Of a stretch of DNA of 64,000 nt, positions 7,796-15,974 are shown one piece after another. Under the pieces are notes generated by a model. The model was not told where the DNA came from. It saw nothing but the letters and a program-made list of their open reading frames with translations, and made no database searches. Within the stretch, counting starts at the first letter, position 1. Every line of letters starts with the position of its first letter. Made by a program: the position numbers and the translations under genes. Where the stretch lies: the NCBI GenBank assembly GCA_020641055.1, contig CP067345.1, positions 1,481,317 through 1,545,316 of the forward strand, written 5' to 3'. Origin of the DNA: Clostridioides sp. ES-S-0010-02 (lineage in GTDB: Bacteria; Bacillota; Clostridia; Peptostreptococcales; Peptostreptococcaceae).

Positions 7796-8632
7796 TTAAG
7801 TGTCTATTTTATATTTGTGTTTTGTAAATATCATTTTACCATCACTATAAAAAACAATATCACCCATTTTATCTGTCCTATAAATTGATATATTGTTTTG
7901 TTTTAAATTATTGATAACTTCCTTATGAGGATGTCCATATTGATTTTTATATCCACACGATATTGCGGCTATATCTGGATGAATTTTTTCAATAAATTCT
8001 AAAGTAGTTGATGAATTGCTTCCATGATGACCGATTTTTATAAAATTGATGTTATCTAATTTAAAATAATGTAAAATTTCTTTTTCAATTGCTTCTTCAG
8101 CATCGCCCATAAATAAAAATGAGGTGTCATTAAAATTTAATTTAAAAACTATTGAGTTTAAATTAGGTTCTTCCTGTATATATGAAGGACTTAATACATA
8201 TATATTTATATTGTTATCGATATTTAAAACATCATCTCTGTATAGATACTGTATAGATAGGTTTTTATCATTACAAGAACTTATTAGATTTTGATAAGCT
8301 TCACTTTCTGTTGATTGTTCAGGCATATAGATGGAGTTTACATTAAATTTTTTTATGACATTATCAAGACTTCCTATATGGTCTGAATCTGGATGCGTAG
8401 CTATTATTATATCAATGGTTTTTATTCTTTTTTGTTTCAAGTAACTAGTAACTATATTTCCACTATCTTCATCACCTCCATCAATTAATATATTTTTCTT
8501 TGTAGGTGTTTGAACTAAAAGACTATCACCTTGTCCAACATCTATCATATGTATAGATAGTAGAGATTTTTTGTCACAAGCACTTAAAAGTGATATTATA
8601 ATAAGTATTAATAAAAAAATTTTATTTCTCAA
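7796..8632 (-). CDS. Lipoprotein with ComEC-type metallo-beta-lactamase-fold hydrolase domain
   Basis: 278 aa. A signal peptide ends in lipobox LLSAC (Cys at about residue 19), so the mature protein is lipid-anchored outside the membrane. The rest is an MBL-fold domain: MIDVGQGDSLLV, the metal-binding THPDSDHIG, GDAEE, and IGHHGSNSS. This is the same arrangement as the C-terminal nuclease-like domain of ComEC/Rec2. A ComEC-type channel gene lacking that domain lies 2.4 kb away on the other strand, so the two may be halves of a split system. Stand-alone proteins of this type are common in clostridia and the substrate (DNA or other phosphodiester) is unproven. Confidence 0.85.
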   Translation of the reverse strand: MRNKIFLLILIIISLLSACDKKSLLSIHMIDVGQGDSLLVQTPTKKNILIDGGDEDSGNIVTSYLKQKRIKTIDIIIATHPDSDHIGSLDNVIKKFNVNSIYMPEQSTESEAYQNLISSCNDKNLSIQYLYRDDVLNIDNNINIYVLSPSYIQEEPNLNSIVFKLNFNDTSFLFMGDAEEAIEKEILHYFKLDNINFIKIGHHGSNSSTTLEFIEKIHPDIAAISCGYKNQYGHPHKEVINNLKQNNISIYRTDKMGDIVFYSDGKMIFTKHKYKIDT

Positions 8633-8818
8633 TAAAAAATCACTCCAGTCATTACATGTTTATATAATTTTATGATGGGTAATATAAGATATATGGGAAC
8701 TATCCTATTTTATATTTTAGACAATATAAGTGAAATTAATACCATAACTAAATTGGAGTTTTTATAGATACAAAATAAAATTTTAAAAAATTAAGCAATA
8801 AAAAGGTAGGAGGATTTT

Positions 8819-9724
8819 ATGTTTTTCAAAGATATTGAACTAAATTCAAAAAAGGAGCTAGACCCTTATTTTGATTTAGTAGATTATGAAGCTTGTGAGT
8901 ACTGTTTTAGTACTTTATATATGTGGCAACATGTTTATAAGACAGGATACTATATAGGTGAAGATTTTGCTGTTTTAGTTGGTGAATATGAAGGAGATAG
9001 TTTCTCAATATTACCACTTGCTAAAAAAGACAAACTTCCAGAAGTTGTAGATTTTGTACTTGAGTATTTTTCACATAACAACAAAAAAATATACTTAAGA
9101 GGTATTACTACTGAAGTGGTAGAATTTTTAAAAGAAAAATACCCAAATAGATTTGAGTATATAGAAGAAAGAGATTTATTTGATTATATCTATGATGCAG
9201 AAAGTTTAAGAACGCTAGCAGGTAAAAAGAATCAAAAGAAGAGAAATCATATAAATTATTTCTTAAAAGAATATGCAGGTAGATATGAAGCAAGATTATT
9301 AGATAAAGAAAACTTCAATGAATGTTTAGTATTAATGAAAGAATGGGAAAGTAACAAAGAAGAAAATAACGAATTTGATGAAAGTATGGATGATGAATTA
9401 GTTGGTATCAAAAAGATATTTAACAATTATGATATTTTAAAAGATAAAGTAAAAGTATTTGGTGTATATGTGGATGGAAAATTAGAAGCATTTAGTATCG
9501 GAGAGCTTTTAAATAAAAACATGGCATTAATTCATATAGAAAAAGCCAATCCAGATATAAGAGGTTTATATCCATTTATAAACCAACAATTTTTAGTAAG
9601 TGAATTTAAAGATGTTGAGTTTGTAAATAGAGAAGAAGACTTAGGTATTGAAGGTCTGAGAAAAGCTAAACTTTCTTACCACCCTTGTAGATTTGTTGAA
9701 AAGTACAGTGTTAGGGAGGCTTAA
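8819..9724 (+). CDS. DUF2156 protein (phosphatidylglycerol lysyltransferase C-terminal-like, GNAT fold)
   Basis: 301 aa, of usual length for stand-alone DUF2156 proteins. Recognised from the N-terminal region (CEYCFSTLYMWQHVY) and the central AGKKNQKKRNHINYFLK with KAKLSYHPCRFVEKY near the end. The domain has two tandem GNAT folds, as in MprF and FemX, which use aminoacyl-tRNA to modify lipids or peptidoglycan. The specific acceptor here is unknown and no membrane segment is present. It is followed 8 bp later by another GNAT gene, so they form an operon. Confidence 0.85.
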   Translation: MFFKDIELNSKKELDPYFDLVDYEACEYCFSTLYMWQHVYKTGYYIGEDFAVLVGEYEGDSFSILPLAKKDKLPEVVDFVLEYFSHNNKKIYLRGITTEVVEFLKEKYPNRFEYIEERDLFDYIYDAESLRTLAGKKNQKKRNHINYFLKEYAGRYEARLLDKENFNECLVLMKEWESNKEENNEFDESMDDELVGIKKIFNNYDILKDKVKVFGVYVDGKLEAFSIGELLNKNMALIHIEKANPDIRGLYPFINQQFLVSEFKDVEFVNREEDLGIEGLRKAKLSYHPCRFVEKYSVREA

Positions 9725-9732
9725 TAAACTAT

Positions 9733-10917
9733 ATGGAGATTAGGTATGCTAAAGAAGAAGAAATAGAAAGTATAAAAGAAATATGGAGTTATTGCTTTAA
9801 TGATAGTGAAAGTTTTATGAAATACTATTTTAATGATAAATATAAATATGAAAATACTGTAATAGCTTTAGATGAAGGAAAAATTGTTTCCTCTCTTCAG
9901 CTAAACCAGTATAAATTAAGTTTAAATAGTAAGGTATACAATACATCGTATGTAGTAGGGGTTTCCACACTTCCTGAGGGGAGAGGAACTGGCTATATGA
10001 GTAAAGTTATTAAATTTACTTTAAATGAGTTGTATAAGAAAGGACAACTAGTATCTATATTAATGCCAATTGATTATAGACTTTATAGAAGGTTTGGATA
10101 TGAGCATTGTTATGACCAAATTGAATATACTATCAAAACAGATGATTTAAAAACTTTCAAGGCAAATGGAAAAATGATAAAAGCTAATTTATCACAAATT
10201 GATGATTTAATTAAAATAGATAAAGTATTTTTAAATGAGGTTAATGGTAATGTGTTAAAAGATGAACATTATTATGAAAACTTATTTAAAGAAATCCAAA
10301 GTGAAGATGGACATTTATATATCCATGAAGATAGTGAAAAAGATGGATATGTAATTTATTTTCTTCAAGGAGATAAAATGTTTGTCAGAGAGCTATTTTA
10401 TAAAAACATAGATGCCCTTAAATCAATGCTTAAATTTATATATAATCACAATACTCAATGTAAGATAGTTACTATAGCTACTCCTATGATAGATAAGATA
10501 AGGTTTATATTAGACAATCCTAAAGACTGTGAGATAAAAATAAAACCTTTTATGATGGGAAGAGTTATAAATGTAAAGCAATTTATTGAAGATATAGATA
10601 TTGATAAGGATATTAATGGCTCTATAAAATTATATATAGAAGATAAATATATAGAAGAGAATAATGGACTATTCAAAATATCTATACAAAATAAAAAAGT
10701 AATGTTAGAAAAATTAAATAAAGAATGTACAGATGAGCTTCAAGAGTGTTTTGATATTAAATTAGATATAAATGCTTTAACACAATTGGCATTTTCTTAT
10801 ATAGACATTGAAGAAGCACTTTTATTAAATAATATAAAGGGTATTTCAAAAAAAACAATAGAAATACTTAATTGCATTTTTTCTAAAAAAGATAATTATA
10901 TAAATGAATATATATAG
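9733..10917 (+). CDS. GNAT acetyltransferase, Eis-like
   Basis: 394 aa. The N-terminal GNAT domain has an acetyl-CoA loop in STLPEGRGTGYMSKVI, and the RRFGYEHCYD segment is typical of Eis-type enzymes. The length fits the Eis architecture of two GNAT domains plus a C-terminal SCP2-like domain (about 290-394). Eis proteins acetylate lysines or aminoglycosides in other bacteria; the substrate here is unknown. The GGGAGG ribosome site sits inside the end of the DUF2156 gene, 8 bp upstream, indicating coupled expression. Confidence 0.83.
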   Translation: MEIRYAKEEEIESIKEIWSYCFNDSESFMKYYFNDKYKYENTVIALDEGKIVSSLQLNQYKLSLNSKVYNTSYVVGVSTLPEGRGTGYMSKVIKFTLNELYKKGQLVSILMPIDYRLYRRFGYEHCYDQIEYTIKTDDLKTFKANGKMIKANLSQIDDLIKIDKVFLNEVNGNVLKDEHYYENLFKEIQSEDGHLYIHEDSEKDGYVIYFLQGDKMFVRELFYKNIDALKSMLKFIYNHNTQCKIVTIATPMIDKIRFILDNPKDCEIKIKPFMMGRVINVKQFIEDIDIDKDINGSIKLYIEDKYIEENNGLFKISIQNKKVMLEKLNKECTDELQECFDIKLDINALTQLAFSYIDIEEALLLNNIKGISKKTIEILNCIFSKKDNYINEYI

Positions 10918-10924
10918 AAATGAA

Positions 10925-10963
10925 AATACGTCAAAAGATTTTAATAAATCTTTTGACGTATTC
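10925..10963 (+). terminator. Terminator after the GNAT gene
   Basis: AATACGTCAAAAGATT pairs with AATCTTTTGACGTATT, followed by CTTTTGTTT. Confidence 0.8.
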
Positions 10964-11046
10964 TTTTGTTTATAGAATAATTTCTTTTGTTTAAAAAATA
11001 TTTATTTGAAAATAATCTAAATAATATGTTTTATAGAGGAGTGATT

Positions 11047-12327
11047 ATGATTCAAATAAGAAGACCTTTACTAATTATATTAATATTTGTGATAGCTGTA
11101 TCTTTTATTATCACAAATAAGAAGAAAGAGGATGAAAAATTTAATGATAAGATAATAACTATACAAGGAACAGTTAAAGGAAGACTTGAAAAGCCTAGAT
11201 ATAATCAGTATAAAGTAGGCGCTTTCTTAATAAATGATTACACAAGAACTAAAAATTTGAAAATTGGTCAGAAAGTTAATATTACAGGCAAATTTAAAAG
11301 TTTAGCTAAAATGAAATATGAAGATTTTGATTATGGAAGGTATATAAAAAGCACTGGATATAAAGGTATAATATATATAAATAGCTATAAAATTATTGGT
11401 AAGAATAAAATATATGACTTAATAGGTAAAGTAAAGTTTTACATAAATAAAACGTATAGATATTTATATAAGAAAAATTCGGATTTTATAAATTCTATAT
11501 TGTTAGCAGAAGTTGAAAATCTGACAGATGAGCAAAAAGAAATGTTCACCAGAACAGGAACTAGCCATGTAATATCTATATCTGGTCTTCATACAGGCAT
11601 ACTATGTGTTGTAATTGCTTTTTTATTAAGAGGTATAAATAAATTGTATAAATTATTAATATTGTCGATTTTTATATCTTTATATTGTATAATGGTAGGT
11701 GCGTCTCCATCTATAATTAGGTCTATAACATTTGTTATGGTTTTCTATTTATCAGTCTTTATTAATAGAAAAAAGGATGGAATATCAACACTGTCTCTAA
11801 TAGGGATAGTTTTAATTATAAATAACCCCTATGTTATATATAATGTAAGTTTTCAATTATCTTTTTTAGCTACATTCTCTATACTAATATTTTACAATAA
11901 AATAAATAGTATTATAAAATTAAGTATGGTATCATTGACAATATCGTCAAATATATTAACCTTGCCTATAATATATTATACATTTAAAGGTATACCATTG
12001 GTTTCAATCATAGGAAATTTAATCATAGTACCATTTATAGGTATAATAATGTATTTGAGTATTGCAAGTTTAATAATATTTAAAATAAGTGTAGTAATAG
12101 CTAAAATAATAGCTTTATTTAACAGTACATTGATAGAAATCATATTTTTTTTACTAGAGAAACTCAGCAATTTAAATTTTACATATATTGATATAGATAA
12201 CCCTAAACTTTATATTGTAGTGATTTATTACATAGGAGTATTTTTTTACATATTTTACATAGAAGGAAAAGAGATAAAGGAGCAAGAAAATGGATTACAA
12301 GGATATTATAAGGAATATAAAAGATAA
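11047..12327 (+). CDS. comEC: ComEC/Rec2-type competence channel protein, short form without the MBL domain
   Basis: 426 aa from ATG 11047, chosen because a GAGGAG ribosome site lies six bases upstream; the frame is open from TTG 10987. There is an N-terminal membrane helix, an extracellular OB-like region (about residues 25-150), then the Competence domain with the signature TSHVISISGLHTGIL and at least seven further membrane helices. ComEC carries single-stranded DNA across the membrane during transformation. Full-length ComEC proteins are about 750 aa and end in an MBL domain; this one stops after the channel and overlaps holA by 38 bp. A lipoprotein with the missing domain is encoded at 7796-8632. 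DNA uptake is inferred. Confidence 0.85.
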   Translation: MIQIRRPLLIILIFVIAVSFIITNKKKEDEKFNDKIITIQGTVKGRLEKPRYNQYKVGAFLINDYTRTKNLKIGQKVNITGKFKSLAKMKYEDFDYGRYIKSTGYKGIIYINSYKIIGKNKIYDLIGKVKFYINKTYRYLYKKNSDFINSILLAEVENLTDEQKEMFTRTGTSHVISISGLHTGILCVVIAFLLRGINKLYKLLILSIFISLYCIMVGASPSIIRSITFVMVFYLSVFINRKKDGISTLSLIGIVLIINNPYVIYNVSFQLSFLATFSILIFYNKINSIIKLSMVSLTISSNILTLPIIYYTFKGIPLVSIIGNLIIVPFIGIIMYLSIASLIIFKISVVIAKIIALFNSTLIEIIFFLLEKLSNLNFTYIDIDNPKLYIVVIYYIGVFFYIFYIEGKEIKEQENGLQGYYKEYKR

Positions 12328-13333
12328 AAAACTTGAGAAAATGTATCTTTTTTATGGCAGAGAGTATTATTTAATAGAAAATGCAATAAAAGTCTTTAAA
12401 GAGAATTTAAACGAAGGAATGCTCGATTTTAACTTAGATATAATAGATGGAAAGGAAATAGTCTTAAATCAGCTTATAAGCTCTATAGAGACACTTCCTT
12501 TTATGGATGATAGAAAAATAGTAATAGTAAAAGACTTTGAGTTACTAAAAGGAAAGAAAAAGAATTTTACAGATAGTGACGAAAAATACTTGATAGAGCA
12601 TTTAGATAATACTCCAGACACTACTACCATAGTTTTTGTTGTATACGGAGATATTGACAAAAGAAAATCTTTAGTTAAAAAGATAAGTAATAATGGAATT
12701 GTTTTTAACTGTGACAAGCTTTCTGATATGGACTTATTTAAGTGGATAAAAAAATCTTTTGCTCTAAATGAAGTTATAATAGAAAACTCTCAGATAATGT
12801 ATTTTATTGAACAAGAAGGATATAGAGATAAAAGTAGTGAAAAGACTTTATCAGACTTAGAAAACGAGATAAATAAAATTAGCTCATTTGTTGGAAAGGG
12901 AAATAGTGTAACTAATGATATAATAGATAAATTATCTCCTAAAAAGGTTGAAAATGATATATTTAAGTTAATTGATTATATTGGAGAGCAAAGTGCTTCT
13001 AATGCAATGAAAATATTGAATGATATGATACAGGAGGGCGAATCTGTTTTAGGTATATTTTCTATGATAGCTAGACAGTTTAAAATAGTTATGCAAGTAA
13101 GACAATTACAATTAGAGGGATACTCAGCAAAACTTATAGCAGATAAATTAAAAATTCATCAATTTGTAATAGGAAAAGCATTAAAGCAGGCTAAGAACTT
13201 TTCTGATGATATAATCATAGAAATTTTAAACTATATATTAGAAAGTGATTATAAAATAAAAACAGGTCTTATAAGGGATACCTTAGCAGTAGAAATGTTG
13301 GTTAGTAGATACTGTAAAAGACAAGCAGTGTAA
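12290..13333 (+). CDS. holA: DNA polymerase III subunit delta
   Basis: 347 aa, usual for HolA. It is the clamp-loader subunit that opens the sliding clamp on DNA. Visible features are the N-terminal YLFYGREYYLIENAI (delta family start), LPFMDDRKIVIVKDFELL, and a C-terminal helical collar domain ending RDTLAVEMLVSRYC. ATG 12290 follows an AAAGGAG site and lies inside the end of the comEC gene. The comEC-holA-rpsT cluster is conserved in many Firmicutes, though here rpsT is on the opposite strand, as usual. Confidence 0.92.
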   Translation: MDYKDIIRNIKDKKLEKMYLFYGREYYLIENAIKVFKENLNEGMLDFNLDIIDGKEIVLNQLISSIETLPFMDDRKIVIVKDFELLKGKKKNFTDSDEKYLIEHLDNTPDTTTIVFVVYGDIDKRKSLVKKISNNGIVFNCDKLSDMDLFKWIKKSFALNEVIIENSQIMYFIEQEGYRDKSSEKTLSDLENEINKISSFVGKGNSVTNDIIDKLSPKKVENDIFKLIDYIGEQSASNAMKILNDMIQEGESVLGIFSMIARQFKIVMQVRQLQLEGYSAKLIADKLKIHQFVIGKALKQAKNFSDDIIIEILNYILESDYKIKTGLIRDTLAVEMLVSRYCKRQAV

Positions 13334-13339
13334 AAAAAA

Positions 13340-13462
13340 TTATACATTAATAAAAAATAAATAGCAAGATATGTTATAGTTCAAAGTACAAGTAGGCTAG
13401 ATTGAGTCTAAGAGTATATAATCTACTATAATATGTCTAACTATTTATTTTTTATTGTATAA
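13340..13462. repeat. Long near-perfect hairpin between holA and rpsT
   Basis: A 16-bp perfect outer stem (13349-13364 with 13441-13456) continues inward as AGATATGTTATAGT against ACTATAATATGTCT (G-U tolerant) and outward as TTATACA/TGTATAA. A small inner hairpin (TAGA-TTGAG-TCTA) sits at the tip. It could be a bidirectional terminator, a structured RNA or a MITE-like element. Confidence 0.6.
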
Positions 13463-13474
13463 ATTTCCAAAATA

Positions 13475-13497
13475 AAAAACCCCTACATAGGGGTTAT
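13475..13497 (-). terminator. Terminator of rpsT
   Basis: On the minus strand, AACCCC-TATGTA-GGGGTT is followed by TTTTATT, 27 bases after the rpsT stop. Confidence 0.88.
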
Positions 13498-13523
13498 TAT
13501 ATATAAGAAATATAAACTGGTAA

Positions 13524-13790
13524 TTAAGCGTTCATACCGTTTAACTTTTGAGCTAATTTAGCTACTTTTCTAGCTGCAGCATTCTTATGTATAGTTCCTT
13601 TAGAAGCTACTTGGTATATTCTTTTTTGAGCGTATTGGAACTTAACAACAGCATCCTCTCTGTTTCCAGCTGCAACAGCATCTTCGAATCTTCTTATTGC
13701 AGTTTTTATTTGAGATTTTCTAACTCTATTTAAAGCAGTTTTCTTTTCGATAACACTTATTCTTTTCTTAGCTGATTTTATATTTGCCAC
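13524..13790 (-). CDS. rpsT: 30S ribosomal protein S20
   Basis: 88 aa from a GTG start, which gives the universal N-terminus MANIKSAKKRI. The open frame extends 15 codons further upstream, but the GGGAGGTGA ribosome site sits directly before the GTG and rules that out. S20 binds the 5' domain of 16S rRNA. It is lysine/alanine-rich throughout, as expected. The gene has its own promoter and terminator. In other bacteria S20 represses its own translation, and the non-ATG start with a strong ribosome site is compatible with that. Confidence 0.97.
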   Translation of the reverse strand: MANIKSAKKRISVIEKKTALNRVRKSQIKTAIRRFEDAVAAGNREDAVVKFQYAQKRIYQVASKGTIHKNAAARKVAKLAQKLNGMNA

Positions 13791-13840
13791 CGTGTTCACC
13801 TCCCTGTATTTTTTTCTCATATTCATCGTCAACATATTAG

Positions 13841-13869
13841 ATTTTAACAGAAATAAATCTAAAAATCAA
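13841..13869 (-). promoter_or_regulatory. Promoter of rpsT
   Basis: On the minus strand: TTGATT, 17-bp spacer, TAAAAT with an extended TGT. The predicted leader is about 45 nt. Confidence 0.65.
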
Positions 13870-14270
13870 GGATTATTATTTATATATTTTAATAATGTTT
13901 TTTGTTTTGATTTTTTAGACTATAAATTATGTATAAATAATTTGAAATATTTTGTTTTTATGTTGATATATTTTGTTCTTTAAATATTTTAATAGATACA
14001 ATTTAATATTTTATTTTTGTAACATATATCTTGAAATAATACAAATTATTAACATACATTTTGATAGTATTTCCAATAATTATAAGATAATACAAGAAAT
14101 TACTCATTTTTATGGACTTAGTAATAAATTTTATAAAAATATGAATTTATATGGTTAATATGAAAGTTTTTCTATTAATTAAAGGTAATTTTTTTATTGT
14201 CGCAGATAAGCAGAACTATACTATCGCTATTTTTATTACTGTTGACTGTTTAATAGTTTTATATCATACT
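13870..14270. other. AT-rich intergenic region without a supported gene
   Basis: Between the divergent rpsT and ArsR-like promoters. Two short open frames of about 60 codons occur but lack ribosome sites and encode low-complexity Phe/Tyr/Asn/Ile strings. No convincing RNA or gene is seen. Confidence 0.5.
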
Positions 14271-14274
14271 CTTG

Positions 14275-14298
14275 TATAGTCTAAAAAATTAGACTATA
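14275..14298. promoter_or_regulatory. Operator overlapping the promoter of the ArsR-like gene
   Basis: Perfect palindrome TATAGTCTAA-AAAA-TTAGACTATA. Its right arm overlaps a TATAAT -10 (14295-14300), with TTGTAT as -35 at 16 bp (14273-14278). A bound dimer would block the polymerase, so the downstream regulator is the natural candidate. Confidence 0.65.
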
Positions 14299-14331
14299 AT
14301 AATTTTATGGATTAAAGAAAGGATTGATAAA

Positions 14332-14853
14332 GTGGATACAACAAAACTAATTTTAAATCCAGCTAGACTCCAAATTTTACAGTATATCAGAATTCATGGT
14401 AGTGTTCGTACATCTGATATTGTGAAGTATCTAAGTGATATTCCTCGTGCAACAGTTTACCACCATGTTAAAATTTTGGAAGATAACAATATGATTGAAG
14501 TAGTTAAAGAAAATCGTGTACGTGGTACAATTGAAAAAATTTATTCATTAAAGGAATATGCTTTGGATATGGAAGTAGATGCATCTGTTTCACTCTCTAC
14601 AGCATTTCATATGGGTTTGATGCAAGAAATGAATGAATATTTTAGTTTAAAAAATCAAGACCATAAGAAAGACAATGTATTTTTCACTTCAGCATTGTTA
14701 TATATAACTGATAGAGAATATGAAAATCTTCTTCAAAGTATAGTTGATTTATTGAAGCCATACATAGACCAAGAACCCAAATCAGATTTAAAACTCCGAA
14801 AACTCTCAATTATATCTTCTCCACCTGCAAAAAATGATGAGAAGAAGAAATAA
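14332..14853 (+). CDS. ArsR-like winged-helix transcriptional regulator
   Basis: 173 aa from a GTG start with AAAGGA upstream. The N-terminal 70 residues are a winged helix (NPARLQILQYIRIHGSVRTS, then RATVYHHVKILEDNNMIEV), of the HTH_20/ArsR type. The C-terminal half is helical and probably serves for dimerisation or ligand sensing; no metal-binding Cys cluster is visible, so it is unlikely to be a metal sensor. A perfect palindrome overlaps its promoter. The hydrolase gene follows after 33 bp with a strong ribosome site, so it is the probable regulated partner. Confidence 0.82.
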   Translation: MDTTKLILNPARLQILQYIRIHGSVRTSDIVKYLSDIPRATVYHHVKILEDNNMIEVVKENRVRGTIEKIYSLKEYALDMEVDASVSLSTAFHMGLMQEMNEYFSLKNQDHKKDNVFFTSALLYITDREYENLLQSIVDLLKPYIDQEPKSDLKLRKLSIISSPPAKNDEKKK

Positions 14854-14886
14854 CAAACATTTTGTTTTTATAAGGAGGTATTATAT

Positions 14887-15672
14887 ATGAACTTTCATGA
14901 ATTTGGGAATAAAAACAATCCACATATCATGCTGATTCATGGAGGTGGGAATGCATGGTGGAATTATTTACGACAAGCACGAGTATTGTCTGAATACTAT
15001 CATGTAATACTTCCTACACTGGATGGTCATGGAGAAGAATACAAGACTACATATATTTCTACAGAGGATACAGCAGATAAATTGATGAAATATATAGATG
15101 AAGAATGTGGTGGTCATCTTTTTTCTCTGTGTGGAGTATCTCTTGGTGGACAGATTGTTATAGAGATTTTATCTCGAAAACCAGATATTACTGAAAAGGC
15201 AATTATTGATGGCAGTATTTGCTATCCTAGACCCAATATGGCACGAGCTTGTATGATGTCGATTCGATTTTTTAGAGGACTTTTATTTAGTGAAAAAGCT
15301 TGTAGATTTCAAATTGCTATAATGTCAAAATTATTTCCAAAAAACATGCAATATCCAGATGAAATTAAGAACTATTATATGAAAGATATGCCACATGTCA
15401 GAAAAGAAACACTCTATGCTATGTATCGTACTTATATGATGAAGTACACACTTAAGGAGAGTTTAAGAGAAACTACAGCACAAGTGATGTATTGGTATGG
15501 TGAAAAGGAAATGAAATGTGTAAAAAACTCTGCAAAGATGTTTCAGTCTTATGTACCTTCTTGTAAAATTTATGAAGCTAAGGGATATAATCATGGTTAT
15601 CTAGCTATTTATTTGCCAAATGAGTGGTTGGAGATTACTGAACCATTTTTTCAACAGAATGAAATGATATAG
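14887..15672 (+). CDS. Alpha/beta hydrolase
   Basis: 261 aa. The oxyanion-hole motif LIHGGGNAWWNY, the nucleophile elbow GVSLGG (Ser) and a late His in GYNHGYL are in place for a Ser-His-acid triad. A helical cap region lies at about residues 120-190. There is no signal peptide, so it is cytoplasmic. The family covers esterases, lipases and C-C hydrolases; the substrate cannot be assigned. AAGGAGG precedes the ATG. It forms an apparent two-gene operon with the ArsR-like regulator. Confidence 0.85.
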   Translation: MNFHEFGNKNNPHIMLIHGGGNAWWNYLRQARVLSEYYHVILPTLDGHGEEYKTTYISTEDTADKLMKYIDEECGGHLFSLCGVSLGGQIVIEILSRKPDITEKAIIDGSICYPRPNMARACMMSIRFFRGLLFSEKACRFQIAIMSKLFPKNMQYPDEIKNYYMKDMPHVRKETLYAMYRTYMMKYTLKESLRETTAQVMYWYGEKEMKCVKNSAKMFQSYVPSCKIYEAKGYNHGYLAIYLPNEWLEITEPFFQQNEMI

Positions 15673-15759
15673 AAATTATAAAGTTATTTTGATAAAAAGA
15701 AATGTATAATGAATGAAAATTTGACAGGAATTTGATAATATGAAATTGATAAATAGATT

Positions 15760-15797
15760 AAAAGGTAGCGCCTATATAAATAGTTGCTACCTTTTTA
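15760..15797 (+). terminator. Terminator after the hydrolase gene
   Basis: AAAAGGTAGC ... GCTACCTTTT with a 16-base loop and TTT tail. The remaining 177 bp to gpr is AT-rich; I could not identify a convincing forespore-type promoter in it. Confidence 0.75.
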
Positions 15798-15974
15798 TAT
15801 TTGTAAATAGATGATAGTTAAGGAAGTTTACTGACTATTTACTGACCAAACTCAATTTTCTTACATTGAAAGCCTTAATTTTACTTGTTTTAAATAAATT
15901 TATAGTTTTTTGTTATAAAATACTAAATTTTGTTAACAATTATAATTAGCATTTAATTTATACTGGAGGTTTAT

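Noticed and set aside
10987-11046. Upstream TTG start for the ComEC-type gene
   Set aside because: No ribosome site there, while GAGGAG sits six bases before ATG 11047, directly ahead of the first membrane helix.
13792-14158. Two open frames of about 60 codons between rpsT and the ArsR-like gene
   Set aside because: Composition is Phe/Tyr/Asn/Ile noise of AT-rich DNA, without ribosome sites; the first overlaps the rpsT leader.
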